From: Ciborinia camelliae
Taxonomy: Eukaryota > Ascomycota > Leotiomycetes > Helotiales > Sclerotiniaceae
Direction: 5' to 3'
Assembly (NCBI GenBank): GCA_025890175.1
Contig: JANPYM010000010.1
Span: forward strand, 1,456,427 to 1,520,426
Length of the DNA stretch: 64,000 bases
Shown: positions 47,913 to 61,034 of the stretch, piece by piece
Position numbering within the stretch: the stretch's first letter is position 1
Layout: every line of letters starts with the position of its first letter
The notes under the pieces: model-generated
Seen by the model: only the letters and a program-made list of their open reading frames with translations
Told to the model about the DNA's origin: nothing
Database searches by the model: none
Made by a program: the position numbers and the translations under genes

Positions 47913-50900
47913 CTAATCCCCCCCGACCCCGATACTTCCCTGTCCGATACTCCCCGTGTGGCCACTACCACTACCACCACCACCACCCGCACCCGTACTC
48001 CCCGGACTTTCCCCACCACCCGACGACTCCGATCTCCTCAACACGCCATTCGATCCAGGTGCTTGCGTCTTGGCATTCCCTTGACTAACATCTAAATTCG
48101 GCGTGACAGGCTGCTTTTGCGACAACTCATGATGCAGCGGACTGGAATAGATCGGGGAATTGGAATTTTTGCTCGACGCATCACCATCTTTACTGCCGCT
48201 ACGTTTAGAGCCGCGTGCAGAGATGCGACCTTGCTGAACGTTTAGAAAATATGTAATTAGTGTCGTGTGCCGTTATAATGCGATGGGATAGATAGAACAC
48301 AAACTAAGAACAATTGTAGAGCAAAGAAGGCGGAAAGCAGCTTCGTGCTTAATATATTTTCCTAGCATTGTGAAGATCGGATAATAGCGAAAGGGCACCT
48401 TGACCCGCCATTGATTTTGAAATTATCCACTCAGAACTTTTCGATACATATACTTTTTTGGCTTCGATTTGAGTATGGAGCAACCGTAAAGTGAAGAATG
48501 GCTCTTTTCAACCAACTCAACTTCAGGATGTGGAGGATGATGAATGATCAACAGCTTGACCAGCCGTAAGTCTGGTTTCAGAACCATCTTGACTTACCAT
48601 TTTCGCCCATCTTAATCCACAACTATTGCATAAATCTCGATTTCCGCTCGGTCCTCTTCTCCATTCCGGGGTGCTTTTGGTGTGGCAGTTGGCACAATCT
48701 CGCTGAGAGTTACCGGCTCCTTTTCTTCGCTTTCGTTTCTTTTTGGCAGACACCAAGCCGGCTAATTCTTCCGCAAGCAATCGATTATTCTTCTCCATTT
48801 GTCGCAGTTCATACTGCCAACTTGTACAACGTGTTGTTTTTAATTCGTCAAATATATTGTCTTCGGATGCTAAAGCTTCATCTTGAGATCCAATTGGAAG
48901 TCCGCAGCCACCTGGTTGCGTAATGGGCGGAGCTGTATTACTAGAGCCCGATGTCAGAGAATCGATATATGTACTAGGCTGAGAACGAGTTGGAGTATCG
49001 TTTGAGGATGTTTCTTCGGGAGATTGAATATCTGGTTTGTTCATGGGACTCAAAGCCACTGATTTGCCAGGGAGAGTGGTGCCATTAGTTCCACTTGCTG
49101 AAGCAAGATTTCGAGAAGATGTTTTAGAAAGTCGAGTCTGGGCGACAAGAAACGTAGGTTTCTGTCCTTCCGATGCATCACCAGGATATAGTGTCGTTTC
49201 AGCTTGCAAAACAATACCACGTTTATTGAAAATTTCATGTCCATAACTAACAATTTTTCCCGTTCTCGCCTTTTCTAAGGCTCGACCAAATTCGACTTTA
49301 GAGTCTTGACGCATCAATGCTTGAATGCTCGTACCAACAAGATCCTCGGGCATTCGATCCAAGAGTGATCTAACGTGTGATGAAACGAACAGGAACATGC
49401 CCGATGTTGATAATTTAGAAAATAATTCCGTCTCGCCAAGGCCTGTCGTCCGATTCAATTTGCTTCGAGCCAATGCATATACTGGTCTTTGTCTACCAAC
49501 CATGATGATGCATTTTCGACCTTTGCCTTGCTCTACACAAAGAGAACCGTGACTCTCAAACCATGTATAGCCACTGTTTTTTCGACGAATGCGGAATACC
49601 ACATTGACAGGACTTCCTTGCGATGTTTCTTTTAATTCTCGAGTGACGGGAACTATGTCACTAGGATGACAGACCGAGGAGAGTGCAGTTCCTATCAACT
49701 CAGATGAATCGTATTCCAGAACTTGACGACATGATGGCGAGAGGTAGAGGAATAAGCCTTTCAAAGAAAGAACATGAATAACATCATCCGCATTTTCCAA
49801 GAGGACCTTATCCCACATTCTCTTGGTAAGTTCTGGATCGCTACCATTATCATATGAGGCTAATACGGAGCTAACATCATCACGACTAATAGTTTGACCG
49901 GCATCCGTTAGGCGAGGGAGTTGCTGGGGTGGTTGCCAAACGTATCGTGGTAATGTTCCTTGTTTGTAATTCATCGTGTAACTTCCACCGGTCGTTTCAT
50001 TGACGCTAGTTGGGCTCGCGACCACATCGACCTGAAATCCGACCACTAGAGAAAGCGTAGGATCTTTATCATCTGCAGGAATTGGAATCATTGTTAAAAG
50101 ATTCATAAATGGCTGACCCCCTTTCCGATAGTTAATGATGGCCTGTTGAGTTTCGGTTCTTGTATCTATGGCTTTCTTGAGTTCATAGACCTTAGTATTC
50201 TCCGTGTCAAGTCTATGTTCACCTGCCTGAATTTTACCTTCGGGCGATTGAAGAAATCGACAATTTCTCCCCAACACTTCATGTCTTGAATATCCGGTGA
50301 GATTTTCGAAAACATCAGACACGTATATTATGGGAACATCCGGCTCTCTTAGATCGCAGACAACAAATGCGCATGATAAATCGACGGCACCTATATCAAC
50401 AACTGGATTCTTCCTGGTTGCCACTCTCATTAATGCTCCAAGCATGTCAAACCCAGTGCTAGAATAAATTCCCGTGGCATCCTGCCTGGTTGGGGCGGTA
50501 ACAGGGGTAGCTGTGGGGGTTGGTAAAGATGACAAGGTCGCAGGAACCATAGTCGTGCTTGATGCTCGACTTAAAAGATTTGAAGGTACATTCGAGCCGG
50601 ATGGAGAGTTGTAATCAATTACGCTTTGAGACATGCCCATATTGTTTGGGGACTGGCCCATGACACCACCAAGGCCAGATCTTGATGGCATCCCTTCGTT
50701 GCTCTCGTCATTCATGTTTCCAGACATTGTTCTCATCCCATCATGACCCCTCATTATAAAGTCCGAGTCCATAGAATCCATAGGATCGTTGTATACCACG
50801 GGGGAATAGTTATTGCCCGCGTACATGCCCATCGATGTATCTTGAGACATACCCTCCATTCCCAAAGGAACATAACTCATCATCCCCGGTACCATATCCC

Positions 50901-51426
50901 CCGTATATCCTGAATATCCCACACCCGTATCCATAGCCATTATATTTGGTCGCACCGAGTCCGAATACCCCATTTGCGACATTTGCATGTTCATTCCGGC
51001 CCCCATACCTCCATAAACCATGCCCAAATCCAATTCACCCGTCGATTGTCGTCGCAGCAATGGATTCTCGGGAGCAGATGTTGGGGTGCCAAACTGAAAA
51101 GCGTTCAGACCGGAATCACCGTTGCCAAATTCCAACATGGAAGAGCTGCCATCATGATCTGGCGAATAGGTTTGCGAGTAACTCTGCCGCCGTTGTAACT
51201 CATGATTGTTCTGCATAATGATGTCGTCTAAGCTATCGCCACCGCTCATTACATCGTTCATGTTCATCGAATTGGTATTCGACTGTTGGGAAGGCTGCTG
51301 CTGCTGTTGATGTTGCTGCTGTTGAGCCTGGGGTATGCTCAAAGACCTAGAATGCGCCCTTCTCTCAGCAACCTGCCGCTGCAGGTCTGCTTGGCTTATT
51401 GACGAATTAAAGTAATTATTATTCAT
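47913..51426 (-). CDS. wc-1: White collar-1 blue-light receptor and GATA transcription factor
   Basis: Predicted 1,049 residues in two exons (51426-48598, 48233-47913). The N-terminus is Met/Asn/Ser-rich with a polyglutamine tract (about residues 35-50). The LOV domain has GRNCRFLQSPEG with the flavin-adduct Cys near residue 389. Two further PAS domains follow. A basic KKKRKRRKG nuclear signal precedes the GATA-type zinc finger (CANCHTKSTPEW...LCNSCGLRWAK). The second exon continues as QGRISARG...NSNSPIYSSPLHHEL, matching the WC-1 tail, then a Gly/Ser-rich end. WC-1 pairs with WC-2 to activate light-responsive and clock genes. The intron (364 nt) is long for this window. Without splicing the protein would end about 24 residues after the finger. 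Confidence 0.9.
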
Positions 51427-53364
51427 AATGTCGACATCTGCCTTCGTATCGTTGTAGTCGGGGTCGAATTCGATTGTGAAAGAAACTCGAATGTAAATGG
51501 GACTCCCCGCAAATATTGCGTCTGCTCTATCAAGTCCTCAAATCCTCAAATCCTCAGACCCTGAAACCCTCAAAGGCTTAAAAACACTTTGTATATCTAT
51601 AACGTATCAATTAATTATGCGCCTCGGTCCATGGCATTATTTTTTTCAGGTCGCAATCATCCACATCCATCAAACATGCAGTCCGCCGTCGAATGCACTC
51701 GGAGGAATATAATTTGATTGTCTTTTTCGTTCCGAAAATCTGCGGGGGACCGATAAGTGGATGCGGGTCTGGGTTTGTCCCGAAGGATATATACCTATAT
51801 ACTGTACCGGTATTGGATTTTGATAACCTGATCAACGAGGTAAGAAGCCTTTTTTGAAAATGCTCTACGTATATATATGAGTATAATCCTTTGCGTTGCG
51901 GTATTGTAAGTTGGTTATGAAAAGTTTGTTTGATAGGAGTGAGTGAGTAGGTAATGTAATAAGTGAGTGGGTGAGTAAAGTAAAGGTACCAACAATAATA
52001 ATTAATGAAGTTGGCGGATAGGATATTAGATTTTCGATAAATCCGTGCGTCGCGGTTCGGTAATGCACAAAAGTACCAAATAGATACTAGTAGAATAAAA
52101 GCTTGTAGAGAATAAGTTGCGAGTCAAATCACGAATCGGATCAGAGGATGCTTGAATGATTCATTACAAGGTAAAGGCGCCACCTTGTGTACGGAGTATA
52201 GTCTGTAGAATATCTTCAATAAGGATTTTGTAGCCATCCAATATGTACTGGATGTAGGTAGGTAGGTATTCATGTATCGGTACCTATTCACTTGAGGATT
52301 GTATATCTCATCTTGAAGAAGAAGAGTAAGGGTATTATTAGAATTAGATATTCACTCGAGGAGGAACAAAAAAAGAGAGAAGATAGAAAACCTTCTTTCT
52401 CCTCGAGTAATCTCGAGATCTAACCAGATGATGCACTTAATCCCCGAAATATGAAATATTCTCCCCAAAAGATAACTTGGCCTGTGTATGTTGTGTTGTG
52501 TTGCTAGTCTACCTAGTCAGTCTCGTCTCCCTACCTACCTAGGTACCTAATTATTATTTCTTTCAAAACCAAGCAAGCAAGCAAGCAGGCAAACCTTCAT
52601 AAAGCTTCGAATACATCACCCATACATCTCGCACTAAATAGGTATTATTTTAATCACCTGTACCAAGAGCAAGAGGTCCATCAACCAAGCAAATTTGAAA
52701 TGTGAATCGTTCCTCACAAACAAATAAAAGGCGTCTGTCTACCAACTCCCCTTTCGTACCACCCAATGTGAATATATGAATGTCACTCCGAACATACGGT
52801 AATACGAACACGAGCAGCTGGAGTTCAAAAAGGAAAAGAAGATAGATAGATTATACATTGTAGGGGTATAAATAATTATCCATATAAATTCTATTATAAT
52901 TATCTTTATAGTTGTATCTAGTTATTTATAAACCTTATAGCAGTTTTAATACTTATTAATATTTATATAAAACCCCCTTCCCATTATTTCTATCCTTCCC
53001 ATCATTTCATCTTCATCTTCAATTCTCAATTCCCAATTCCCAACCCTAATAATAATACAAGGCCTCTATCAACCTGATAGCCACCTGGGCAGTACCTAGA
53101 AGATAACCTTACTAAGGGATTATATCCAGAAACTATACCTATCTCTCTCTAGGTATATATTCCCCCCATACCCCCATACCCCCATACCCTCCCTATTCGA
53201 CCCCCGCCACCAATACAAGCCCTCCCTATACAGTAAAGCACGCCCCCAAAACAAAAAAGAAACAAAGAAGAAAACATGCATATTCTAAAACTCCATGGTT
53301 ATATTAAGATATGAAAGATGCCATATCCGTAACCATTTCCGTAAAGCGATCCATCTATCATCTA
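51427..53364. other. Upstream region of wc-1, no gene
   Basis: About 1.9 kb of AT-rich sequence with CCTACCTAGGTACC-type short repeats (52530-52545) and an AAGC run (52570-52590). It probably holds the long 5' leader and promoter of wc-1. No open frame is supported. Confidence 0.45.
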
Positions 53365-53752
53365 ATCGTTGGCGGTGAATAGTGATTTTATATGTTTTTT
53401 TTGTTTTTTTCATTTTTTCGCCAACCCCTAACGAGGTTGATATAGACAAAATGTCGCGACTAGCAAGATGTCGCGGTTTAAAATTCGCTTATATTTTCAA
53501 TTCAAAAAATCCAAAAAATCTATTCAAAATCATATTTAAAATATTTAAATTTTGATAATATTATTAATTCGAAATCAAATTTTTATTTGATATAATTAGA
53601 TTTTTAATAAATTGTATATATCAAAAGTTACAAAACCCGCGACATTTTGCTAATCGCGACATCTTGCTCATACCAACCCCGTGAGGGGTTAGCGAAAAAA
53701 TGAAAATAAAAAAATCTCAAAATAAAATTTCATATTAGTCATCGCCAACGAT
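53365..53752. mobile_element. MITE, 388 bp, ~130-bp terminal inverted repeats, TA target duplication
   Basis: The left end starts ATCGTTGGCGGTGAATAGTG. The right end on the other strand starts ATCGTTGGCGATGACTAATA. Both flanks are TA (53363-53364, 53753-53754). Inner blocks CATTTTTTCGCCAACCCC and TCGCGACTAGCAAGATGTCG recur inverted near 53635-53705 with few changes. Each arm has two AAxATGTCGCG motifs about 18 bp apart. The AT-rich interior has no coding capacity. It fits a Tc1/mariner-type non-autonomous element. Confidence 0.85.
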
Positions 53753-53754
53753 TA

Positions 53755-54558
53755 TCATCTATCTATAATCTTTCATCTTTCATCTCCAGCTTTGATCACG
53801 CATTCCCCACCATATATTTTCTGAAAAATTTCATCATGTAGGAAAGCGTCTTGTAAATCCATCTTATAAATCCATCATGATACCAACCCCCCCCCCTTTC
53901 TTTGTTCGCGGAGTGAGTGATTAGTAGTTACTTGGCACTCAAAGAACCATTTGACGGATTTTCTCAAGGATAATTAATGCGTCACTACAACAAATCAAGA
54001 TATTGCGTCACCATCCATCCATATGCATGCCTCCCGTTAGTCTTGTCCCATCATATGTATGTAGGGACTCCTCGTCAAGATTTCACAATTTTCTCTCCAA
54101 TGTACCCATCCAATGTACCTTTAAGTATACTTTTTTTTTAACTATCTTTGTAATTGACGTTAACCTTCTTTTTGGTAAACGTATCATAAATCCTCTCTTC
54201 TTTCTTCTCTCTTCTGTCTGTCTGTCTGTCTGTCTGAGTATAAATCAAAGCAGACTTGGCTTCGCTGTTTAAGACGCAAAAGGGTCTAAACATCCCTTCG
54301 TCACTTCCTTCCCCAGAAAAAGCTAGCTTGCCCGAGACTTCATTCGCCCCCTATGTTACCGCTCTGTCACCCACCAATGAAACTGTTCAAATGATGTTGA
54401 TGACTAGCCAAATCCCAGCCACCCCATTAGCCCAACCATCCCAAAGATAACCCGGAAAATATACGTGCTCATGTGGTATCATTCTATCATCAAAACTTTC
54501 TTTCATATCCTCAACCACCCATGCAATTCGAATATCAATCCCAAGGCAAAGAGAAAGA
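53755..54558. other. Spacer downstream of the karyopherin gene
   Basis: Contains a TCTG microsatellite (about 54213-54236) and a C-run (53887-53897). The TTG-initiated frame at 54256-54450 is not supported as a gene. Confidence 0.4.
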
Positions 54559-57500
54559 TTAAGCAAACCATGCTTGAGCCGCTGCTTGGGTTTCGGCAGA
54601 AAGTTGCGTCAAAAGCTGTGCGGCATTCATATTTGCTGATGCGAGGAGATTCTTGGTAGCTTCGACGGCCCTGTTGGCTGTAGGACCTTGTAATGTTTGC
54701 GCTTCAAGAGCTTGGACAATGAAAACAAATATCTTGGCTGTCTGAGTAGTAACTGCGGGGTTTTGTCTAGAGATATGTTAGTGAGATACCACCCAAGTGC
54801 AATATATAAACTTACTGTTCGATGAGCTGAGTAAGGAAAGCGTATGCATATGGAGCAGCCTCTTCATCATTTATTACAGGTAAAGTATCGATCCATGCAG
54901 TAACGACTTGTTGTTGATTCGCAACACCTGTTGCGTTGAAATGCAAGATCTTAGCGATGGCTGCACACGCGTTTTCCGTAGCGTAGACATCATCATCACC
55001 TCTCGCATTGGCAATTTGAGTAGATTTGAATAAAAGCTCAATCGCACTGCCTACAAATTGAGTCCATTGAGAACCCCCCTTTTGGGCTGCGACACCAACA
55101 CCGTAGGTAGCGGCTTGACGGTTTGCAGGAGCAGCATCTTGACATCCAGCGATCAATGGGTTCTTGATAAGAGATTCCATGTATTTGTAACTCATATCAC
55201 CGCAGAACTCTAGAACATCGTCAATGATGCACAAGCCCCATTGTCTTTGCGTGGCGTCGTCGCTTGAAAGGAAAGCCGCATAAGTCGTAAGGAGTTTCTC
55301 CCAGGAGGGAAGGAAAGCGGTACCATGGTTCTTGAAAATGCAATGGAATGCTTTGTTCATGTCGGAAAGGAGAGTTTGATCATCTTCGATTGCGTAGAGT
55401 GTTTCCTCGGAGTCCTCGTCGCCTTCTTCTCGATTAGCATCAGCCCGCTCCTCTATTCTAGCTTGAACACGGTCCTTGTAATCATCTAGAGCAGAAATAG
55501 CTGAATCCATAAACAGTTCCATATGCTGCTGAGTAAGGCAATTCTTGCCCATTACTTCTACCGATTCGTAGAAACATTGATACATCTCGGCCAGGGTATC
55601 AATAGCTGGTTCGGCACTAAGAACCTCCAGAATCTTGGGGATTGTATTTGCCCAAAGATTGATCAGTTCACCTGATTCAGGACCGTATGCCTTCTTGTAA
55701 GAATTGAGTAGTTGCGGTACACACTTTGCTGATACCACACGAACAGGATCGTGAAAGAAGAATGCGAGGCCTGGCAAAGCAATATTCCCCATGATAGTTT
55801 CTACGTAAGAAGCGAAATGGGCTTCCAAAACCTGGGCGTAGACTACCAAAAGTTCAATTGCCATGTGCTTGTCATCAAGGGTGCTAGTTTTGATACCAAT
55901 CACTTTGCCCTTGAGTGGAACAAGCTCCCAACCCTCTTGTGCCTGTACGGCCTCAACTTCATCTTCGTCATCGAGTAGTTGAATGTCTGCTTTAGCACTT
56001 GCCAAATCCAACAGAGGAGGCATGACATATGGTAGATATTCGAGGAATTCGATGCCCATAACCCTACACATACGTCCCCAGCAGTGCATAAGGTATTGAG
56101 CTTGTGGATCATCAGCATCGACAACACCTCGTTGAACGGTGGCCAATAATTTCACCAGTTCGATTGCGTCATTGCCGAGTCTCTCTCTTCCAACCGCCAG
56201 AGCAATAAGAGTAGCACATTCCATTCCTTTCGCGCGTAGTAAACGAAGCTCCCTTGTTGATTCCGAAGTCAAAACCTTAAAGAGTACAGGCATCAAGTTG
56301 TCGTAGTATCTAGCAAAGGCAGCCTCTGCAGAATCTGCGATGGTGGCGATGGTAGAGAGTGCTTGTTCCTGAACATATCTCTTTGGGCTTTGAAGGAGTT
56401 GGAACAAGTTACTCAATAAGTCGTCGAGGTATGGCTCGAGGACTCTCTTTTCTGCTTCTTCACAAAAATTGACAAGCGCAGCAGCTGCGTGAGCTTGCAC
56501 ACGAGGTTCTGTGCTTCTAAGCACCGGGATGATGCTTCCTACTACAAGTGCGTGATACTGCTCTTGCATGGTTCCTGCGAAGTCTGTACTCATTTGTCCA
56601 AGAGCATTGCAACCGGCCCAACGCACACGTGGGTGTGGATCGCTCAAGGCGGGAATAACAAGATGTAGAACTTTATCCAATTCTCCAAGCATCAAGTCCC
56701 TGCACCCCTCTGAAATTGCCGAGATGGCCATTAATGCAGCATGCCTGTCTCTCCATGCTTCAGAGAGCATCATTCTAGGAAGCCAATTAAATGTAGGTGC
56801 CAAGATGATTGATCCTCCAAGCTTGTTTGCCAATCGGTCCATGCATTGCTCACCAGCAACATGATTTAAGTCGCTCTCCTCCGGGTCCATCTATTCGAGT
56901 CAGTGAATGGTATAGTAAATTGAGTAGGGTAATCATACATCATCAGAATCATTCCATTCGGCTGCGTCATCGTCATCGGCTCCAATATCAGTCATAAGAC
57001 TTAAACATTGAGTGATCATATCTGAAACAAAACTTGGGTCTTTCTTCACCATAGCTGGAGCATAGTCTGCGAATGTCGCCATGAGTTCGAGGGCATTTTG
57101 GCGAGCTTGATCTGTCAATTCCTTGTCCTGGATAATTTGAATGCAGAATGTAACTAGATTCTCAAATAATGGTTTGAACATCTTTGGGGCGACCTCTGCA
57201 AGATTCATAAGTGAGATAAGTGCTGTGGTGAGACCTTCTGAGTCCTGGGCTTGCTTTAGAGGTGGTAGGATCATAAGAACTTCCGGAATAAGGGCATAAT
57301 ATTTTGGTTGTGACTTTTTGTTGAGACTAGAGAAAAAGGATGCAAATGCTTCCATGGCTGCCAGACGGACCTTGGTAGGTTGTTAATGATCGTTCCATAT
57401 TCTACCAATCAAGCAAACTTACTGCTGTTTCGCTATCTTGGAAGCCGCCTTTGAAAGCTGTGAGTACCGTATCTTCATGTTGTTTTTCAATTATGCCAGG

Positions 57501-58127
57501 AGTCGTAGCAAATATTCTGTATGCAATTTCTCTCTGTCCAGCTACCTGTGAAGAACTTAGAGTAGAGAGAACACCCAAGACTTCTGGCCATTGTTCACCT
57601 ATAAAACGTTAGATTGCCATTCATAACATGTACATCCTGCGCCCAAGGATCGTACCATTATCGGAATATTCTCTAGCTATTTCGGCAACGGCGTCTCCAA
57701 TTTTGTTTCGCACCGAATTCGTCTTTTCGAGGCCTAATGCTTCTATGAGCTTTTGTCGGATAGCATATGCCTGCTGCTTTGGGATGACGAGGAATAACTC
57801 GATTGTGTTGCTATCATCCGTCTTGCGCGATTTGGAAGCTATACGACGGAAGATAACCGCGGCAAAGGATCGGGTCTATAAAGTATGTAAAATTAGTGAT
57901 CCAACTCTCTGACTTGTATGTTGAGGACCGGTGATATATCGTACAGTTGCATCGTTGGAACCATGTATATGCTCAACCAAACCCATCAGCAACATTTCAG
58001 GTTTGGTGGCTACCCAGTTATTGGCCAAGTGCTCCTCGGCTTGTGAACGAACATTATTGTCGGTGGATTGGAGAGCAGACAGTAACTGTGCAAGCTCTGC
58101 ATGTGCATCTGGTGGGAGAACAGACAT
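54559..58127 (-). CDS. Karyopherin beta-3 (Kap121/Pse1, importin-5 type)
   Basis: Predicted 1,097 residues in six exons. Introns: 57876-57944, 57599-57655, 57371-57422, 56891-56938, 54767-54815; all phases close. The length equals that of the family (about 1,090). HEAT-repeat solenoid throughout. Recognisable blocks include RSFAAVIFRRIASK near the N-terminus, LATVQRGVVDADDPQ with DLASAKADIQLLDDEDE in the middle (acidic loop), and KYVQEQALSTIATIAD. It imports ribosomal proteins, histones and other cargo into the nucleus with Ran-GTP. The last intron removes a TAA immediately after LIEQ and restores the conserved C-terminal helix pair ending QAWFA. Housekeeping gene, intact. Confidence 0.93.
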
Positions 58128-59484
58128 GTTGATATGTGGGTGAGGAGACTCGGAGGTTCAATATGCGAGACGAGGAATCGGAATGTTAAATATTAGGAAG
58201 AGGTTGTTATGGATTTGGGCGCGAGGCGCATTCGATGCGCCTTAATTCCTACAAGCTCGAAGGTAGAAGAAATTATTGTAATAATTGTAAGAATCGAAAA
58301 TGGATCGATTTGTAGAGAGACAAGTTTCTTTATCTAAAGTGTCGAAGGGGTATGAAGTTGTGTTGTAGTGGGGGGGGATAGGTTTTTAGATTTCCTCCCA
58401 ATTTTTTTTGAGATCACAATAATTATGAAAGTGGTGTCTGTGTTGCGCTAAAAGGCGAACTTTGGAAAGTCTAGCTAGGTAGGTACTAGGTACCAGGTAT
58501 TGATGGATTCCAAGGTTGGGTGTTGAACATTTCAATGTTACGGATGTTTATGTTGATTATTAAATAACATTCCTTTTTACTCAATATATATATCGAAAAC
58601 ATAGATAGGTAAGTAGGTAGGTAGGTACTTATCATAATGCCAATAACAATAAGAATAATTAAGTCTTTGAAGACCAGATTTCATCTCGACTACTTACTTA
58701 CTGTGCGTAGGTACTTTAATGGGTATTTACCATCTCTTGAGGTTACGTGACCTCCAGGGCTTTGAGATAGATAATGCTGATTCCCGTCCTATACCTGTAT
58801 CTACCTATATACCTACCTACCTAGGTAGATATGAATGAGGCCATCATGATGGATGGACGGCCTTTGAAAGTTTGGCCTTCTTCCTGTGAGAATCTTATTA
58901 ATAGGTACCTAAGGTATTGGCTGGCAGCAGCTCATAAAGTCACCAAAGGTTTACGGCGGCGCACACATCCACAGGAATGAAGAGCAAAGGAATAGCAAAG
59001 GAATAAACTCCCTACCTACGTAAGGTCAGGTTATTCATTTCATGGCACATGGCACATGGCACATGCATGTCTTTTCTTTCTTCCTTTCCCGTTATTCCCT
59101 CAAGTCAAGTCTTCTCTCTCATGCCCCCCCATCCTCCAATCGTACTATCACAATAGATACACTTTCGTTTTAATTTACGATAAATAATATTCTATCAAAC
59201 ATTAGGTACTTGAAAGTTGATAGGTACCGGTACCTGGTAGGTACCTCGTCGTCATCATCATAAACAATTTACCCCAATTTTCTTAGGTCGTAAAGGACGG
59301 ACGATCAATCAATCAATCCATCCTAGTGTCTACCTGGTACCCCTCAATTCAAGCTCCCCATGATCATTCTACAACAACAGAAACCAGAAACGTCAATCCA
59401 AGTAATTGATATCATAAAGAATTCAACGATAACTACAAGCTGATAGAATATAAATCTGATTATTCTATCAATACCATATCTGCC
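58128..59484. other. Divergent promoter region between the Kap121 and Sds23-like genes
   Basis: AT-rich sequence with GGTAGGTA and CCTACCTAGGTA repeats (58607-58625, 58800-58830) and GGCACAT repeats near 59044-59064. No gene is supported. Confidence 0.45.
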
Positions 59485-61034
59485 ATGGCAGATCGTACAG
59501 TCTTTGATTCTCCTTCGAGGCAGAGCACTTCCTCTCCTAGTAATAACAATACTGCGAGTATCAGTCACCGTTCTAGCTTTGCAGAAAATCTACGACACTC
59601 ACCAAGAGCTCAAAGACATCCATCGTTTACACAAGCTGCCGTTCAAGAGCTACTCAATCATCCTCCAGCCCAGAGAACTGGAGATCCAAGGTTTGCAGGA
59701 AGGGATTGGAGACAGATACAGGTTGGAGAACTTGTGCAGGAGACTGATATTCATTGGTGTGAACTCGATACTGATGTCGAACATGCGACAAAGGTTTGCA
59801 TGTATTCTTTCGCATTATTTGACTTCGATACTAACATGTTATATAGTCACTTATAGAATCCGGTCCTCCGAATGTTATCCTTATCCGCGAAACTCCAAAT
59901 GATGTGACTGCTTGCGATAGCTTCGATTATAACGATCTTAATGCGTACCTATTGGTTGTCCTTGGACTAGCAAATCCCGATGAAGAACAAAAGGAGACAT
60001 GCTCGCAATTAGCAAGCAAAGCTCGGGAGCGCATACCTATTCCACTTCGAGATGTAATAACACTTGCCAAAAAGGAACCTCTTACAACACTTTCCCAGTC
60101 AGAAGACCTTTCGAAGGCTGTGGAGATATTCGGCAGCGGTGTACATCGTATCCTTGTTTGTAAACCCGGAACTACAACAGTTGTGGGAATTTTGAGTCAG
60201 TTGAAATTGGTTAAATTCTTGTGGGATAATGGTAGCAGTTTTCCGGCTATTGATCAGTTGTATCCAACTATTCTGAGGGATTTGAATATTGGAACACAGC
60301 AAGCTATTGCGATCAAGTGAGTTGTCAAAGTCCTCACGACGCGAATTTTCTAACGAGGGTGTAGTGGTGACAAACTTCTCACAGATGCTCTGCAACTCAT
60401 GAGCAACGAAGGATTAACAAGTATTGCAGTAGTTGACAACGCCGCAAATGTCGTTGGAAATATCTCAACAGCTGATACTAAGCTCCTTACACACACAAGT
60501 AGTCTACCTCTCCTCCAATCCTCCTGCATACACTTCATCTCCGTAATATTGAGCGAAAGAGGAATTGGTGACGGAAAAGATTCCTTTCCCGTCTTCCACG
60601 TTAACCCTTATTCGACTCTCGCTCATACAGTAGCAAAACTTGTCGCCACCAGATCCCATCGCATGTGGGTCGTTGAATCGGCATCTCCATCCCCATCAGC
60701 TCCTGCAACCCCATCCCTCGCACATGCCTCCGTCGTCCAACAACCAAGCGGCAGTGGCTCCGTACCACCCTCACCTTCATTTCCCGCTGTATCCGCCGCA
60801 TCTCTACCCGGTGCACGTATCTCCGGTCGTTTGACGGGCGTCATTACATTATCCGATATTCTCAATCTCTTCGCTCGCACAACAGGTCTTAATCCTATGG
60901 ATCCAAACGAATCCCGAGCGAGGAGAAGAAGGAGCTCAAGTGCTTCGTTAAGACCAAGTATGGACTCCTCAAGGGGGGATTATCTGGATACAATACGGGG
61001 CGAGCGTGGGTCGAGTGTAGATATTAGGAGATAA
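59485..61034 (+). CDS. CBS-domain protein of the Sds23/Moc1 family
   Basis: Predicted 482 residues in three exons (59485-59793, 59847-60316, 60365-61034; introns 53 and 48 nt). A Ser-rich N-terminus is followed by four CBS-type modules. These include [38 protein letters not shown] with HRILVC and [33 protein letters not shown], and HRMWVVE...[16 protein letters not shown]. The tail is Arg/Ser-rich ([13 protein letters not shown]), as in yeast Sds23/Sds24. Fission yeast Sds23 (Moc1) binds and inhibits PP2A-type phosphatases and links nutrient signals to cell-cycle and sexual development. A low-complexity Ser/Pro insert sits between CBS 4 strands (about residues 365-400). The ATG at 59485 is well placed; the gene looks intact. 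Confidence 0.9.

Noticed and set aside
47702..48019. Alternative minus-strand frame over the wc-1 3' end
   Set aside because: The frame ending at 47913 continues the WC-1 tail (NSNSPIYSSPLHHEL). The other frame is Gly/Val/Met low-complexity from repeats.
53960..54450. Plus-strand open frames 54003-54272 and 54256-54450
   Set aside because: One covers microsatellite sequence and the other begins at TTG. Neither has a recognisable domain, and both lie in the 3' flank of the karyopherin gene.
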